64,000 nt of DNA from Irpex lacteus (taxonomy: Eukaryota; Basidiomycota; Agaricomycetes; Polyporales; Irpicaceae). The stretch is taken from the NCBI GenBank assembly GCA_001986395.2, contig MQVO02000004.1, positions 62,001 through 126,000 of the forward strand, in the 5' to 3' direction. This document shows, piece after piece, positions 21,351 through 33,073 of the stretch. Each line of letters opens with the position of its first letter. Within the stretch, counting starts at the first letter, position 1. Under the pieces are notes generated by a model, which was not told where the DNA came from, did not search any database, and was given only the letters and a program-made list of their open reading frames with translations. A program made the position numbers and the translations under genes.

Positions 21351-23312
21351 ATGCGGTTCTATCCCATTCTCCTTTCAAGCGTACTGGCCACTTCGTCCCT
21401 CGCGGCGCCGTCAGCCCCTCAATGGCGTTTCGATGTGAAGAACATCACCTCAGGTGTTCTGGCCCTCGAAGCCATAGTAGTCTCTCCTTCTCTGGTCGTG
21501 ATCTTTGATCGTGAGTATACAGCAGATACTTTGCTTTAACCCTTGTCGTCGATTGACTTTTGTATTCAGGTGCGAGCGATGACCCCCTCCAGATCAATAA
21601 CCACTCAGCTTGGGGAGCAATATGGGATCTCGAGACAAGCACTGTTCGACCCCTCGACGTTCTCACCAATACCTTCTGCGCCAGCGGAGCCTTGCTCAGC
21701 AACGGAACCATGGTATGCCGGTTTATCTTCGCTTACCTTTAAGCTGACCCTGTCGGTTTAGGTCAGTATTGGTGGTGACCCAAGAGGCTTCGAAGGAAAC
21801 CCAGACATCGAACCTGGAAACAACGCCCTGCGTATCTTCGAACCTTGTGATTCTCCCAATGGCGAAGGATGTGCCCTTTTTGAAGATCCGGCCACTGTGC
21901 ATTTGGCTGCAGCTCGCTGGTACCCGTCGTCCGTTCGCGTCTTTGACGGAAGTCTGATGATAATGGGAGGTAAACATGATGTTCCGGAAGACAGACGTCG
22001 TATATTTATCGCTTACTGTAACGTTTATAGGCTCCCAAGTGAACTCAGTATTTTACAATATTCAGCCCGAAAATTCCTTCGAGTTCTTCCCAAGCAAAGA
22101 CGCTGGTGGCGTTCGACCTTCCCCCTTTCTCGAGCGAAGCCTCCCTGCTAACCTGTTTCCTCGGTAAGTAGCTTAAATCTACTTTCAGTTATGTTGACTC
22201 TAATATTGCTTCACAGCGGTTTTGCCTTGCCCGATGGTCGCATATTCATTGTTGCCAGCAACCAATCCATCATATACGACATCGAAAAGAAGACCGAAAC
22301 AACTCTACCAGACATACCCAACGGTGTCCACGTCACGAACCCCATCGACGGCTCCGCCATTCTACTCCCCCTCTCCCCTCCAGACTACACGCCCGAAGTA
22401 CTCGTATGCGGTGGTCAAGCCGTCGATCCAGCCATCCAGCCAGAAAACCTCTCCTCGCAAATGCCTGCAACGTCACAGTGCAGTCGTATCCAGCTCACTC
22501 CCGAGGGTATCAAAAAAGGCTGGGAAGTTGAACACATGCTCGAGGGGCGTACCATGCCCGAACTTCTCCACCTCCCCAATGGACAAATTCTCATCATCAG
22601 TGGCGCGCAGAGCGGGTTTGCGGGTACTTCTGCAGTTCGTGACCCAGTAGGCCAATCCAACGCCGATCACCCTGCGCTCACTCCCTCGCTGTACACACCT
22701 TCCTTGCCCCTAGGAAGGCGTATCAGCAACGCGGGCATGCCGACCTCTGGTATCCCGAGACTGTACCATTCAAGTGTGACTTTGACTCCGCAGGGCAACT
22801 TCTTCATAGCGGGAAGCAATCCGAATAGGAACACGACGCTTCCTGGGCCAGGCGTGACGTTCCCGACTGAGTTTAGGGTGGAGACATTAGACCCGCCGTT
22901 TATGTTTGTGGAGAGGCCGACTATTGCTAGTCTTCCGGCCAAGATGCCTTTCGGGGAGACTGTGACCGTGCCCATCACCATCCCAAGTAACCTGAACGGA
23001 TCTACCATCCAAGGTCAGTACTCATGGATTAATTGCTGACTGGCGTACCGTGCTCACGTCTTATGGCCTCGTTTTACAGTTTCGTTGATGGACCTCGGCT
23101 TCTCCTCGCACGCATTTCACTCTAGCGCACGTCTCGTCTTTTTAGAGTCTAGTGTGTCTAAAGACCGCAAGTCTCTGACGTTCACAACGCCTCCCAATGG
23201 GCGCATCTACCCTCCCGGTCCTGCGACAATCTTTCTGACAGTTGATGACGTGACGAGTCTAGGTGTGCGGATTATTGTGGGCAGTGGGAGACCGCCGCCG
23301 ACATTGGAGTAA
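21351..23312 (+). CDS. glyoxal oxidase (copper radical oxidase, AA5)
   Basis: Extracellular H2O2-producing oxidase of simple aldehydes that supports peroxidases in wood decay. Six exons fit: 21351-21510, 21570-21712, 21762-21969, 22031-22163, 22217-23013, 23080-23312, giving 557 residues, the usual length. A signal peptide ([18 protein letters not shown]) opens the protein. The active-site residues of the family are all visible: Cys in [10 protein letters not shown] (forms the Tyr-Cys cofactor), Tyr in AARWYPSS, Tyr-His in IPRLYHSS, and His in LGFSSHAFH. Kelch-like galactose-oxidase repeats and the C-terminal DUF1929 domain ([34 protein letters not shown]) are present. Several N-glycosylation sites occur. 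It lacks WSC domains, so it is the simple secreted type. Secure family call; substrate inferred. Confidence 0.93.
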
Positions 23313-23430
23313 ACACGGAAAACCCTTTCACGCTGCTCGATTCAACTAATGAAGTGTCACATTTGCTATCGATCTATATTTATTACGACAAATACGACAG
23401 ACAAACAGCGTACGGAAGTCTAGTACAAAT

Positions 23431-24973
23431 TCAATCTGATTCTCTGGCTTTGCGTACGAACTCTGATATCTGGACTTCAGTAGCAGGGTTCCGGCCCACA
23501 TAACGACGATATCTGCAAACAAAACCGTGCATGAGGCCATGCCATTCTATAGCGATATCATTTGAGCCAATTATTCCTGCAACAGCATCAATGAAATGCC
23601 TGCGATTCGCGCTGCAATCTGCGTTAGAAATAGCCGCACTGGTAGACAAAGAGAAATACGCACATGAAGCCGAAGACAGATATCGTCCCTGTGCCGCGAT
23701 AGAGCCTTGCAGGTTCAAGTCTGCCAAAGGGAGCTCGGATCTGGGGATCGTGCAGATTCAGCTCTACGCCGCAGTGAATGTTCCACGAAACGAATCCTCG
23801 TGGAACGTTGGTATCGCCGGTAATCTTCCACGCGTTTATCGTCTCCGATGCACTGTTGTAGCTCAGCCAGAGTACTTCCGTCCCGTACCCGCTATAATCT
23901 CCAAGCCAGATCCCGTCGAGACTCGCTGGCGACCACTCAGCGTCCGTTGGAGACAACTCTATCGTCGGAGTAGACGAAAGAGGGTAGTATCGCGTTACAC
24001 TGCATGCGACACCATTGGGAGATGGTTCGGTGTCCCGGTCTCTAAGGTCTGCGATCGCCCCTTGTATTTGATGCCTGTCACTCGGGAGTAAGGCTTTTGA
24101 GCTGGTCGTTGCATCGGTGGGAGGATTGATACACAGCGCTTTTGGCCTAGCGATGTCCCCTCCAGCTGTGAACAATGCCTCAGCGAAAGAGCCTTCGCTC
24201 AATAGCGACGATAACCCTGGAGTTGATGCGAGGGGCTGTGGTGATGGCTCCATTCCGATACGAGGCAGCTCTCGAGAAGCGTCGTACCATGCATCGTCTA
24301 CGTCTTGTGGGAAGAGAGGGTGTAGACAGAAGCCGTCTGGAAGAAGAGGATCTTGGCAACGTAAGTACGTCGCTGCTTTGATCTCAGATAAGACCCGTAG
24401 CGTTGGAAAGTGCGACGCATTTGTTACCACAGACATCTCTTCGGTATCCCCGTCATCCATACGCCACGAAAGACTGGCTTTCTTCGGGAGAGACGCCTTT
24501 GAAGATTCGCCTGACGGCAGTGAAATCGAGAGGAATAAGTCGTACTCTGGGAGCGGAGGCCGTCTCTTGTCAGTAGAGTCTAGTACCCATGCGTCGGAAG
24601 TAGGTAGCAGTATCCAGGTCTCTCCAACTATCGCCCGAGCTCTCGCATCGACCCGAAACTCGATGATAGAGCCCAAGAAGGGGAGGTCGCCAGCCCATAG
24701 TCCAATGAGAGGACCGTACTTGTGTAGCAGCACAGAATAGATTTCGAAGTACGAGCCGCTGCCTAGATCACTTGGGTCGTGAACACCATAGTGAATGCAG
24801 AACCGGCGCCAGATAGCTTCTTCGGACATATAAATGTGCATCGCCTTGCAGCTTGAGAGGAGCTGAACGATATCTGTGGCAGGCATGTACGTAGAGAGCA
24901 TGCATACAAGCTCGTTTGGCAAGTCCGTAAGACTTGCGACCGCGGGGATCGAACTCGAGAATGTGTTGGACAT
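23431..24973 (-). CDS. F-box protein, FBXO31-like, copy 1
   Basis: Exons 24973-23664 and 23611-23431 (52 bp intron), 496 residues. The F-box lies at about 18-60 (LPNELVCMLSTYMPATDIVQLL..CKAM..EEAIWRRFC) and binds Skp1 in SCF ubiquitin ligases. The rest has the FBXO31 substrate-binding layout: YGPLIGLWAGDLPFLGSIIEFRVD, a long middle, then LDGIWLGDYSGYGTEVLWLSY..AWKITGDTNVPRG and a barrel-closing IAIEWHGLMHGF near the end. In FBXO31 these match GLFKGTYGSHG..KITGDPNIPAG. First of four related copies on the minus strand. It is closest in wording to the disrupted copy at 35-37 kb (KAM, GETWIL, LPEYDLFLSISL). Substrate unknown. Confidence 0.85.
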
Positions 24974-25612
24974 CTCGTGACGAATGCAGCTAGAAGTTCA
25001 TCCAGTTTAGTGTTGTTCTGGTTGAAAGTGTGAACTCACGTACATGAAAGTCTGTTAGTGGAAGTACTGAACACTCTTGCTTACATCCTCGTACTTATCT
25101 GTTTGTGAACATTGTAACGGCGATATCCGCCAGATAGTGTGTTTAAACTCAGCTGGAACTTTCTTGGAGCGGATTTGTTATCGAGCTTTCGGCGTTCTTT
25201 CTGAGTTCGAATTGCATCGTGGTGGCCACATTCCCCATTCGTCAGAGGACTTGAGCTCAAACATGGCTGCTGTAAAAGGGGTGAACCAGACAACTTCCCA
25301 CAAGCCGACCGTAAACGTTTGCCCGCTTCGTGCTCAGTCTTAAATTCCCAGACTTGCAGAACCACTCGGGTCCGCTCCGTCACAGCCACGCAAATACTGC
25401 TCGTACGATGTCCATTTGTATAGCCATGTTGTTGAATATGTAGTGCATTCAACGTCGATGTGAGGGCTGCTGACCTTCATCAGTTTTGCAAGTAGATTTC
25501 ATTGTAGTTAGATATACTTACAGACATACTTAGATCAGGGCGCCGTGATAGCCACTACTAACGTATATACGTAGCATACGGGACCCCACACAGTACATGC
25601 GCTTTGAATGCA
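24974..25612. other. intergenic between F-box copies 1 and 2
   Basis: Upstream of copy 1 and 3' flank of copy 2. No gene seen. Confidence 0.4.
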
Positions 25613-27155
25613 CTACAACGCACCTATCACAGCCCTGCGGCACCATGGACGTATCTCTTCTTCCTCTGCAGGATTGCGACGTGGGCAGCGGCGATATCTG
25701 ACGACAACGCCAGGTTCGATCCCCATCCACTCTATTCCAATCTCATCGCGACTAATGATGACCGCTATATTTTGGACAGTATCTCGGTCTTCTTCCCTGA
25801 GTGGCCATATAATAAGTCAGGACAAGAGCCGTATAGTGAGAGATAACTGACATAAATCCGAATGCTGATCTAGTACCCTGGCTTCGGTACACTCTGTGCA
25901 ATGGCACGCCGATATAACCATCCGACTGTGCTTGTTGTGCCGTGTCGATCTTCTCGCTTACATCGATGGTCCAAGATATAGCACCCCTCGGAACGTGATA
26001 ATCCCCAGTAACCTTCAATGCTTTGACAATTTGCGCTTCCTCGTCGTGAGATAGCCATAGGAACTCAGAGCCATGACTACCGTAGTTGCCTAGCCAAAGG
26101 CCCTCGAGGCTCGCAGGATTCCAGTGCTCGTCCGTGGGATTTTGGCCAGTTGTATATCGGGACCGTAGCGGATATATACGTGCGCCTACGATAATACTGT
26201 CCCACCGAATCCCTGAGTGTCTGACCAAAAACATATGCGTGTTGTGTCTTAATGGCCCCGGAAAGCGGCTGGGGCTCCTTTGATCAGCCATCGCGTCGTG
26301 CAGGTGTATATACAATGCTGCAGGCTTCATGCTCTTTGCAACAGCGAGTACAGTGGAATCCCTTGCAAAGTCGTAATTATCTTCCTCCGGGTCCTCCCAG
26401 TCATGTTTTCTGAACCATGCCACAGCGTCATCCAGAGGGCCTGAGTAAGCGACTGGGGATGGTTGGAGAGGCAAGCGGGGGAGCTCGCGAGTAGGCTCGT
26501 ACCACCCGTCGCTCAAGTCGGAAGGGAAATCTGGGAGCAAAAAATAGGATCTACCACTCAGGACATACATGCCTGCATTTGTGGGCGATATTCGTTTGAG
26601 GGTCTTTGTAGGAGTACCGTCTGATTTTGTCAGACGCCGCAAAACGATCTTCATGCCACCTCTTTCAGGATCCAACTCCTCACAAGCCCAGAGAATGTCA
26701 ACCCCTCCCGGACGCAAAGATACAGCTTTGAAAACGTCCTGAGAAGGAAGAGATATCGATACCAGTGCCTGGTATGTTGGAGGAGCTGGAGGGGCCGTGC
26801 CTCGTCTTCGAGTGACTGTAATCCAACGCTCACCGAGGATGGCCTTAAGTCCTGCGTCAAAACGAAACTCTATTATACCTCCTTGGTAGGGAGTGTCGCT
26901 AGCCCATAATCCGATGAGGGGACCGTAGGCATGCAGAAGCCTTGAATAGACCTCGAAAAACGTGCGGCCATTGAGTTCAGTAGGGTCATGCACGTCATAG
27001 GTAGCGCAGAAGTGCCTCCAAATAGTTTCTTCAGCCATGAACGCATGCAGCGTCTTGCAGGTTGAGAGAAAACGCACAACGTCGACAGCCGGCAGGTACG
27101 TGCAGATTGTGCATACGAGCTCGTTCGGCAGGTCTTCGGGGCCTGCTGGGTCCAT
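25613..27155 (-). CDS. F-box protein, FBXO31-like, copy 2
   Basis: Exons 27155-25852 and 25796-25613 (55 bp intron), 495 residues. The F-box is LPNELVCTICTYLPAVDVVRFLSTCKTLHAF at about 9-40. The two halves of the FBXO31-type domain are YGPLIGLWASDTPYQGGIIEF and LEGLWLGNYGSHGSEFLWLSH..LKVTGDYHVPRGAISW, closing with EIGIEWMGIEPGVVVRYRR after the intron. The intron splits the same Phe-Gly-Phe site as in copies 1 and 3, at phase 2. Copy 2 and copy 3 are the closest pair (HAFMAEETIWR, DPTELNGRTFF), so they come from the most recent tandem duplication. Likely a substrate receptor for an SCF ligase. Confidence 0.86.
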
Positions 27156-27653
27156 CTCTGAAAAGTACCAGCCTAAGCGAGTTGATTGTAGACAGTCAGT
27201 TCACTTATGTAGGGGCCTAATAACGTCTCAAAGTGACAATTAGAGACACGTACTGGTAGGAGATGAATAAGAACGAAGTCGAAGTCGTTTATAGTCACGG
27301 TTGTGTTCAAAACAACCACTCGCCATCAAAATGGTGGCGCCAACGGTGCCGTGACAGGAGACATTGATGTGTCCCACTGCACGGCACTCAGGCTCCCTTG
27401 GCCATTTGCCTCCATTATTTACTGTAATCTTGGCTTGAGCTCACTCCTGGCACAATAACCACACCTGCAGCACGTTCTCTATTTATATACTAGGTAGAGC
27501 TGTGAGCGGGTACTTGAGTATTCTGAGTGACTCTCCTTGGAAGGGCCGGCGAACCTGTATCTAGTATCTGCAGTGCTCAGCATTCAAGTAATATTCATGC
27601 GCCAGTGTGCCAGTGCGAACCTAATGTACATATTAAATTGTGCCGTGAATAGA
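27156..27653. other. intergenic between F-box copies 2 and 3
   Basis: Holds the promoter of copy 2 and the 3' flank of copy 3. The last part resembles the corresponding 3' flank of copy 2 (CATCTACCACGGCTCTGCGG versus CCTATCACAGCCCTGCGG, which are coding ends). No gene seen. Confidence 0.4.
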
Positions 27654-29188
27654 CTACAGTGCATCTACCACGGCTCTGCGGCAATATGGAGACATCTCTT
27701 CCTCTGTGGCTGGATCACGACGAGGGCAACGTCGATACCTGACGACAACTCCAGGTAATAGACGCAGCCACTCTATTCCAATTTCATCAGGACCAATAAC
27801 GATCGCCACATTTTGAACCACCTTTCGGTTTTCGTCACTATAGAGGGATCAGCGCGGGCAAAAGGTATGTGATAGGAAGTAACTAACGCAAATCCAAATG
27901 CGGAGACAATTCCCTGGCTTCGGTACACTCGATGCAACGGTATCCCTATGTAACCATCTGGCTGCACTTGCTGCGTCATGTCGATCTTCTCCTTTAGATC
28001 TATGGCGAACGATGCAGCACCGCGCGGAACGTTATAGTCGCCAGTGAGCTTCAGGGCGGTGATGACGCTCTCTCCCGCGTCGTAAGAGAACCATAGAACC
28101 TCAGTCCCGTGTATACCGTAGCTGCCTAACCACAGGCCCTCAAGACTTGCGGGATCCCAGTGCTGGTCGGCTGGATCTTGACCGACTCTGTATTCTGACC
28201 GCAGAGGATAGAGCCGCGCGTTGAATGGACTGGGTTTGTGAACGTTCAGGTTGCTGACAAACGCCAGCCACGCGCTGCCTAGAAATGGACCCGGAAAGCG
28301 ACTGTCTCTCCCCTCGTTTCCCACCAAGCTACGATGGTGTATATGAAAGGCTGCTGGTTTAATATGCCGCCCCTTCGCAGTGATCATAGCAGAGGCAGTT
28401 GGGTTTGGCCCGCCAATCTCATCGTCCCAGTCAGGATCTTTGAAGAAGCCAACAGCTTCGTCCAGAGAGCCGGTATATACGGCTGGGGACGGCTCGAGGG
28501 GCAAACGAGGTAGCTCACGACCAAGGTCGTACCACGCCGTAAACGAGTCGGAGGGGAAATCCGGCAGCATCGAGTGGGAGGTGTTGCTTAGGACATAGCT
28601 GCTTGCGTCGGTTGGCGAGAGTACTTTGAGGGTTAATGTAGGGGTACCGTCTGATTCTATGAGAGGACGCAAAACGGTCTCTGCGACGCCTGTTTCATGA
28701 TCTGTCTCCTCAGAGTTCCACCGAATATCAACCTCTTCTTGACGAGAGGTTCTAAGTGGTGCATTCAGTCTAGCGGAAGGAAGAGAGATTGATAGCAGTC
28801 CGTGGTAGGTTGGGAGAACTGGAGGAGCCTGGAAGGGGCTTCGCGTGCCTGTACACCACCGCTCACCGAGGATACCCTTGACTCCTGCATCAAGGCGGAA
28901 CTCTAAGATGCATCCTAGGTAAGGAGCATCGCTAGCCCAGAGCCCGAGGAGGGGTCCATATACATGGAGGAGTCCAGAGTAGACGTCAAAGAACGTGCGT
29001 CCGTTCAGTTCGGTGGGGTCGTATACGCCATAGGCAGCGCAGAGGTTCCTCCAGATAGTTTCTTCAGCCATAAACGCATGCAACGTCTTGCATGTCGAGA
29101 GGAAATGCACGACGTCGACAGCGGGCAAATAGGAGCAGATTGTGCATATAAGCTCATTGGGAAGATCCTCCGCACCCGCTGAGACCAT
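27654..29188 (-). CDS. F-box protein, FBXO31-like, copy 3
   Basis: Exons 29188-27888 and 27837-27654 (50 bp intron, donor GTTAGT), 494 residues. F-box LPNELICTICSYLPAVDVVHFLSTCKTL at about 9-36; YGPLLGLWASDAPYLGCILEF; LEGLWLGSYGIHGTEVLWFSY..LKLTGDYNVPRGA; and EIGIEWLRLLPGVVVRYRR at the end. The middle ~150 residues differ strongly from copy 2 while the FBXO31-type blocks are kept, as expected if the middle region sets specificity. Divergent from the NAPE-PLD gene across 377 bp. Confidence 0.86.
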
Positions 29189-29565
29189 CGTGTCTCAGGC
29201 TACAAAAGAGCAGTTTAATTGTAGATAGTCAGGCAACTTATATAGCTACATCACATCGTCAAACCAGCAATCAAGGATACTTACCAGTAAGCAGTATAGA
29301 TGGGTAAGGACGAAGTTGTTACCTCCTATCTCCAAGCTTGAGTCGCCGGGTTTGTCGCCGGTTCGATATGACGTCAAGTTCATTATCCTTGGTTAACCGC
29401 CAACAAACCTCCACTCAGCCTCGCGCTTGACATGCAGCCTCCACTAGCTTCATTCTATTTCTCCCATTCTCCTTAAGTCTGGACGAAGTACATCTTGGAA
29501 AGTTGACAACGTTCTGCAATGCTCAGAACTGAAGTGCTTGACCAATCATCGAAGTGAAAGAAACC
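29189..29565. promoter_or_regulatory. shared upstream region of F-box copy 3 and NAPE-PLD-like gene
   Basis: 377 bp between two divergent start codons. No TATA box or clear repeat was seen; pyrimidine-rich tracts (CTTCATTCTATTTCTCCC near 29450) precede the plus-strand gene. Confidence 0.4.
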
Positions 29566-31076
29566 ATGGATATCCCTGACAACTTGCCACCTGCGCATCA
29601 TGCCAACGACTCTGCGACCGCCTTTCAGAATCCCTGGGAAGTGAAGTCGTTACTTGCCTCCAAGCAGGTTCTCTCTCAGTTCCCACTTGCCCTGGCAAAA
29701 CGTGTGGAAGAGCAACGAGGTCATGTCAAGCAAGTTCAAGTTGTGACGCCTGACTTTGGGAGGGACATCAGCGACGAGGGAGTGATCAAAGTGACATGGG
29801 TTGGACACGCAGTACGCTCACGCACACTCTAGCTGATACGCGCTCTCACTTTCTCCGTCCTATTCTCTAGGGATTTCTCGTCCAGCTGCCGAAGGTTGGC
29901 GCGTTCGAGCCAGTCCGAATCTTATTCGATCCTATCTGGTCTGACCGTGCCTCACCCAATCAATACACAGGCCCTCGACGTAGACTACCTCCTCCGTGTA
30001 AGCTCGAAGACCTCCCTGACTTTCAATTCGTCGTTACCAGCCACAATCAGTAAGTTGTGCACAGCATCGATTTTGCACCTTTGAGAAATGACGGGCCATA
30101 GTTATGACCATCTGGACTGGCCTACCATCGAGAGCATTTACAAAATGAAGGGAGAGGATGTTATATTCCTCGCACCTTTAGGGCACGAATCTTGGTTTAA
30201 GTCTGGCGGGATACCTTCAGACCAAATCGTTGAGCTGGACTGGCATGACAGCGTCGACCTGCGAATATCGGAGCGCCACCCTGCAGTTAAATTTGTGTGT
30301 ACGCCTGCACAGCATGGAAGTGGTGCGTACTTATGAACACATATCTACTCCTCATAACTCATAGTATGTAGGACGTCATCTGTTCGACCAACGGACCTCG
30401 TTATGGTCGAGTTGGGTCGTAAAGCAGGAGTACAGGGACTCGTCCGCTACTGTGTATCATGCTGGGTACGTGAATATTTTGGAAACACATATATGTTGTA
30501 CTCAAACGCCTCGGCAGTGACACGGGCTACATGACCCAGAATGGCCCATGTCCAGCGTTTGCAGGTAAGTAACGCGCTTTTGGTCGGTTTGCATCAGCCA
30601 CTCAATATAAACTCCGTAGAAATCGGTGAACGATATGGCCCCTTTGACGTCTCGATGATACCAATATGGCGAGGCGGCTCTCTCGCATGGATATCTGCTA
30701 TTGGGCTTCGTGTTAGTCCCGCACTGTCCTTTCCGTCTCCCGTACTGACTAACTGCTCTTCATGCTTCTTCAGCTCGTCTCAACTGAGCTTCTCGACGGT
30801 CTTCACGCTTCCCCTCAGCATGCACTTGCGTTACATAAGGACATACGCTCGCGCCACTCTTTCGGCATGCATTTTGCGACGTTTGCTGGCTCTGATATGG
30901 AAGCGTTGGAGCCCGTCGCAGAACTTGTAGCTGAGAAGGAAAAGGACGGTGGTATAGGTGATTGGATGGACGAAGGCGGGTTTGGAGTGATCGACGTTGG
31001 TGAGACTGCTGTTGTCCCTATCCAAGTCGATACGAAGAGCGGTAGTGGTGACAAACATGGCTATTCATTACAATAG
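29566..31076 (+). CDS. NAPE-PLD-type metallo-beta-lactamase phospholipase
   Basis: Member of the N-acyl-phosphatidylethanolamine phospholipase D family (yeast relative Fmp30, mitochondrial inner membrane). Seven exons fit: 29566-29811, 29871-30049, 30102-30322, 30372-30465, 30518-30564, 30620-30711, 30774-31076, giving 393 residues, matching the family. Key motifs: VTWVGHAGFLVQL at the start of the beta-lactamase fold; the zinc motif SHNHYDHLD (the second His is completed by splicing); the PAQHGSGR block; YHAGDTGY with the metal-bridging Asp; and FGMHFATFAGSD with a ligand His. The N-terminus is short, and I see no clear membrane segment or strong mitochondrial presequence. Divergent from F-box copy 3. 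Family call secure; acyl substrate not visible. Confidence 0.9.
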
Positions 31077-31295
31077 TCAGGCGTTACTCGCTCTTTGTAT
31101 TAGTACTGACGTATGGACTGTATTATAACGAGCAGGAAACACGAGAAAGCTATTTGTCGGTTTTACTAGCACATGGAATCCGCGGTACCTGCGTGACTGC
31201 CAGCGAAAGAACATGGACAACAACACATGGAATGGCAATTGATGGGCTTTTAGTCCCTAGTACTGCACCACGGTATGGTTAATGCTCCCGTTCGT

Positions 31296-32692
31296 TTATT
31301 CACCACCTGCAATGCATGATATTCCACTCACCATTTCAGTCTGCTCACTCATGCTTTCAAGCTTCGTATATGCAATATTCAGAGCTGTCGTCGCAACAAG
31401 GCCTTTCTGAAGGACCTTACCAGCCGTCTTCCCATCGCTGAGCTGGTCATGGTCTCGCGTCGCAGTTGGTACGCTAGCAGAAGGCGCATTCGAAGACCCA
31501 ATAGTTCGTGCTGGGGCACCGTTTAGGAGAGTCGAAAGCTTTATCATCAAAGAAATTAGTGCTTTATCTGTATGTCGCATGCCCATCGTTGTGATTCTTT
31601 TGACTATCTTGAGCAGGTCAGGTAGTGCTGTTGCCATCGTGTCATCGGTATAGAGGAATTGTAGCTGCGCGTGCAGAATATCCTCATACCTAGACCACGT
31701 TATTATGAAATTGTCAACTCGCAAAGCGGAGAGCATACTCACATAGATGAAAACTTAGAAAATATCTCCTTCGCGACGGTTTTCGGCGTTACTTTCGACA
31801 TGAGATCCTTCCGTGCTAGCTCTTTCAACTCAGCTATATCGAACTAGAGTGCGCCGCGGTCAGTTTATTGGCGGGAAAAGTTACGGGTTGGAACTCACAT
31901 GATGTGCTACGCGATAGATCGACTTTGGAGAACATAACGGCGGCAGCGACGGATTCTTCTCCTTATGCTTAGCTTGTTCCGCGCGACGAAAGTCCTTGCC
32001 CTCGGATTCAAGTGGTGCAAAATGGATGTGCCCCGTGTAGATGAAGTAAACAAAGGCTTGCCATCTATGTCAGCCATGAATTCCGTCAGGGTATGTGAGC
32101 TCTTGCATGTAAACAGTCTCAAGCTCCACAAACTTACGTATTAGCAGCGATGTCTGGGATCATAATGCGGTACTTGCATTTTGATTCCTTGTCCTCCATT
32201 CGAAAAGGTTCGTCGGTTTCCGTAGGAACATCCTCCTCCAATGCTTGCGAACTCTCAGTCTCTTGTGCGTCTTTGTATGCCTCAGGGTCAATATCAGCGC
32301 TTTCTGCTTCACTCTCCGGCTCGTCTGGTTCCTTAATGGCCTCATACTCATCGAGATCACTGTCCGACAGATAGTCGTAGTCATCGGTCTCTCCGACATC
32401 CTCTTGGCCAGCCGCACTGAATTCGGGCGTGAAATCTGTGTATACCTGCTTTCAGTCAAAAATACGTCCAGCATCCATTAGCATACGTACAACGAGAAAC
32501 AGTCGGACCAAGATGTTTGAGAACAACGCTACTCCCGTATACGACGCGCTGCTCTCCGACCCTCCAGTTCTGCTGTCGTCGAGAATAGAGGCGAAAAGCT
32601 GTATCGGCAAGCGTTCCTTCTGTGATAGACTTAGCAAGCGCAAGCTGCAGGGAATAACGTGGGTATATCTTGGAGCTCGCGAATGTGGCCAT
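31296..32692 (-). CDS. BTB/POZ protein, copy 1 of the array
   Basis: ATG at 32692 (MATFASSK). Five exons are apparent. It belongs to a large Agaricomycete BTB family: an opening block ending LADTAFRLYSRR; VVYGSSVVLKHLGP; then an acidic insertion (DDYDYLSDSDLDEYEA and a long Glu/Asp-rich stretch); YRIMIPDIAANT then WQAFVYFIYTGHIHFAPL; SLPPLCSPKSIYRVA; and a BACK-like helical part with ELKELARKDLMSKV and MYEDILHAQLQFLY. Such proteins act as receptors for cullin-3 ligases. The C-terminal ~70 residues (Ser/Ala-rich, then LVATTALNIAYTKLESM) have no counterpart in copies 2-4. This copy is the most divergent of the four. Confidence 0.8.
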
Positions 32693-33073
32693 GTTGAAGA
32701 ATAGACTTAGAGCGAACAAACGGATTCATACTACACGGAACACCCGAGTTCATATAAGACATGTGCCAGCCTTTGTCTCCTTTGTCTCCTTTGCAACCCA
32801 TATCCTAGCCGCCAAATGCCCATGCCGAACCAGTGGCACAGACTACGGATGGCTTTGTTAGCTTTGTCAAGGATCGCAACGTTCCTTCGCTCAGACTCCA
32901 CTATCAGGAGTCGCAGCACGTTGCCGGCTGACTCAGTCCGTGCGCCGGTGTCCGGTGTGCTCTGAATAGTACGTTTGTATGGTATGGGTCAGATACTGAA
33001 TATAGCCAGTCTTAGGGCACCATAAGTAAATTTGAAGAAAGTTATGCCAAAGTATCTGGGATATAGACCTACT
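32693..33073. other. intergenic between BTB copies 1 and 2
   Basis: Promoter of copy 1 and 3' flank of copy 2. A short GTCTCCTTT tandem pair lies near 32776-32795. No gene. Confidence 0.4.

Noticed and set aside
23531..24740. Long plus-strand frames opposite F-box copy 1
   Set aside because: Antisense shadows; the minus strand has the F-box and FBXO31-type motifs.
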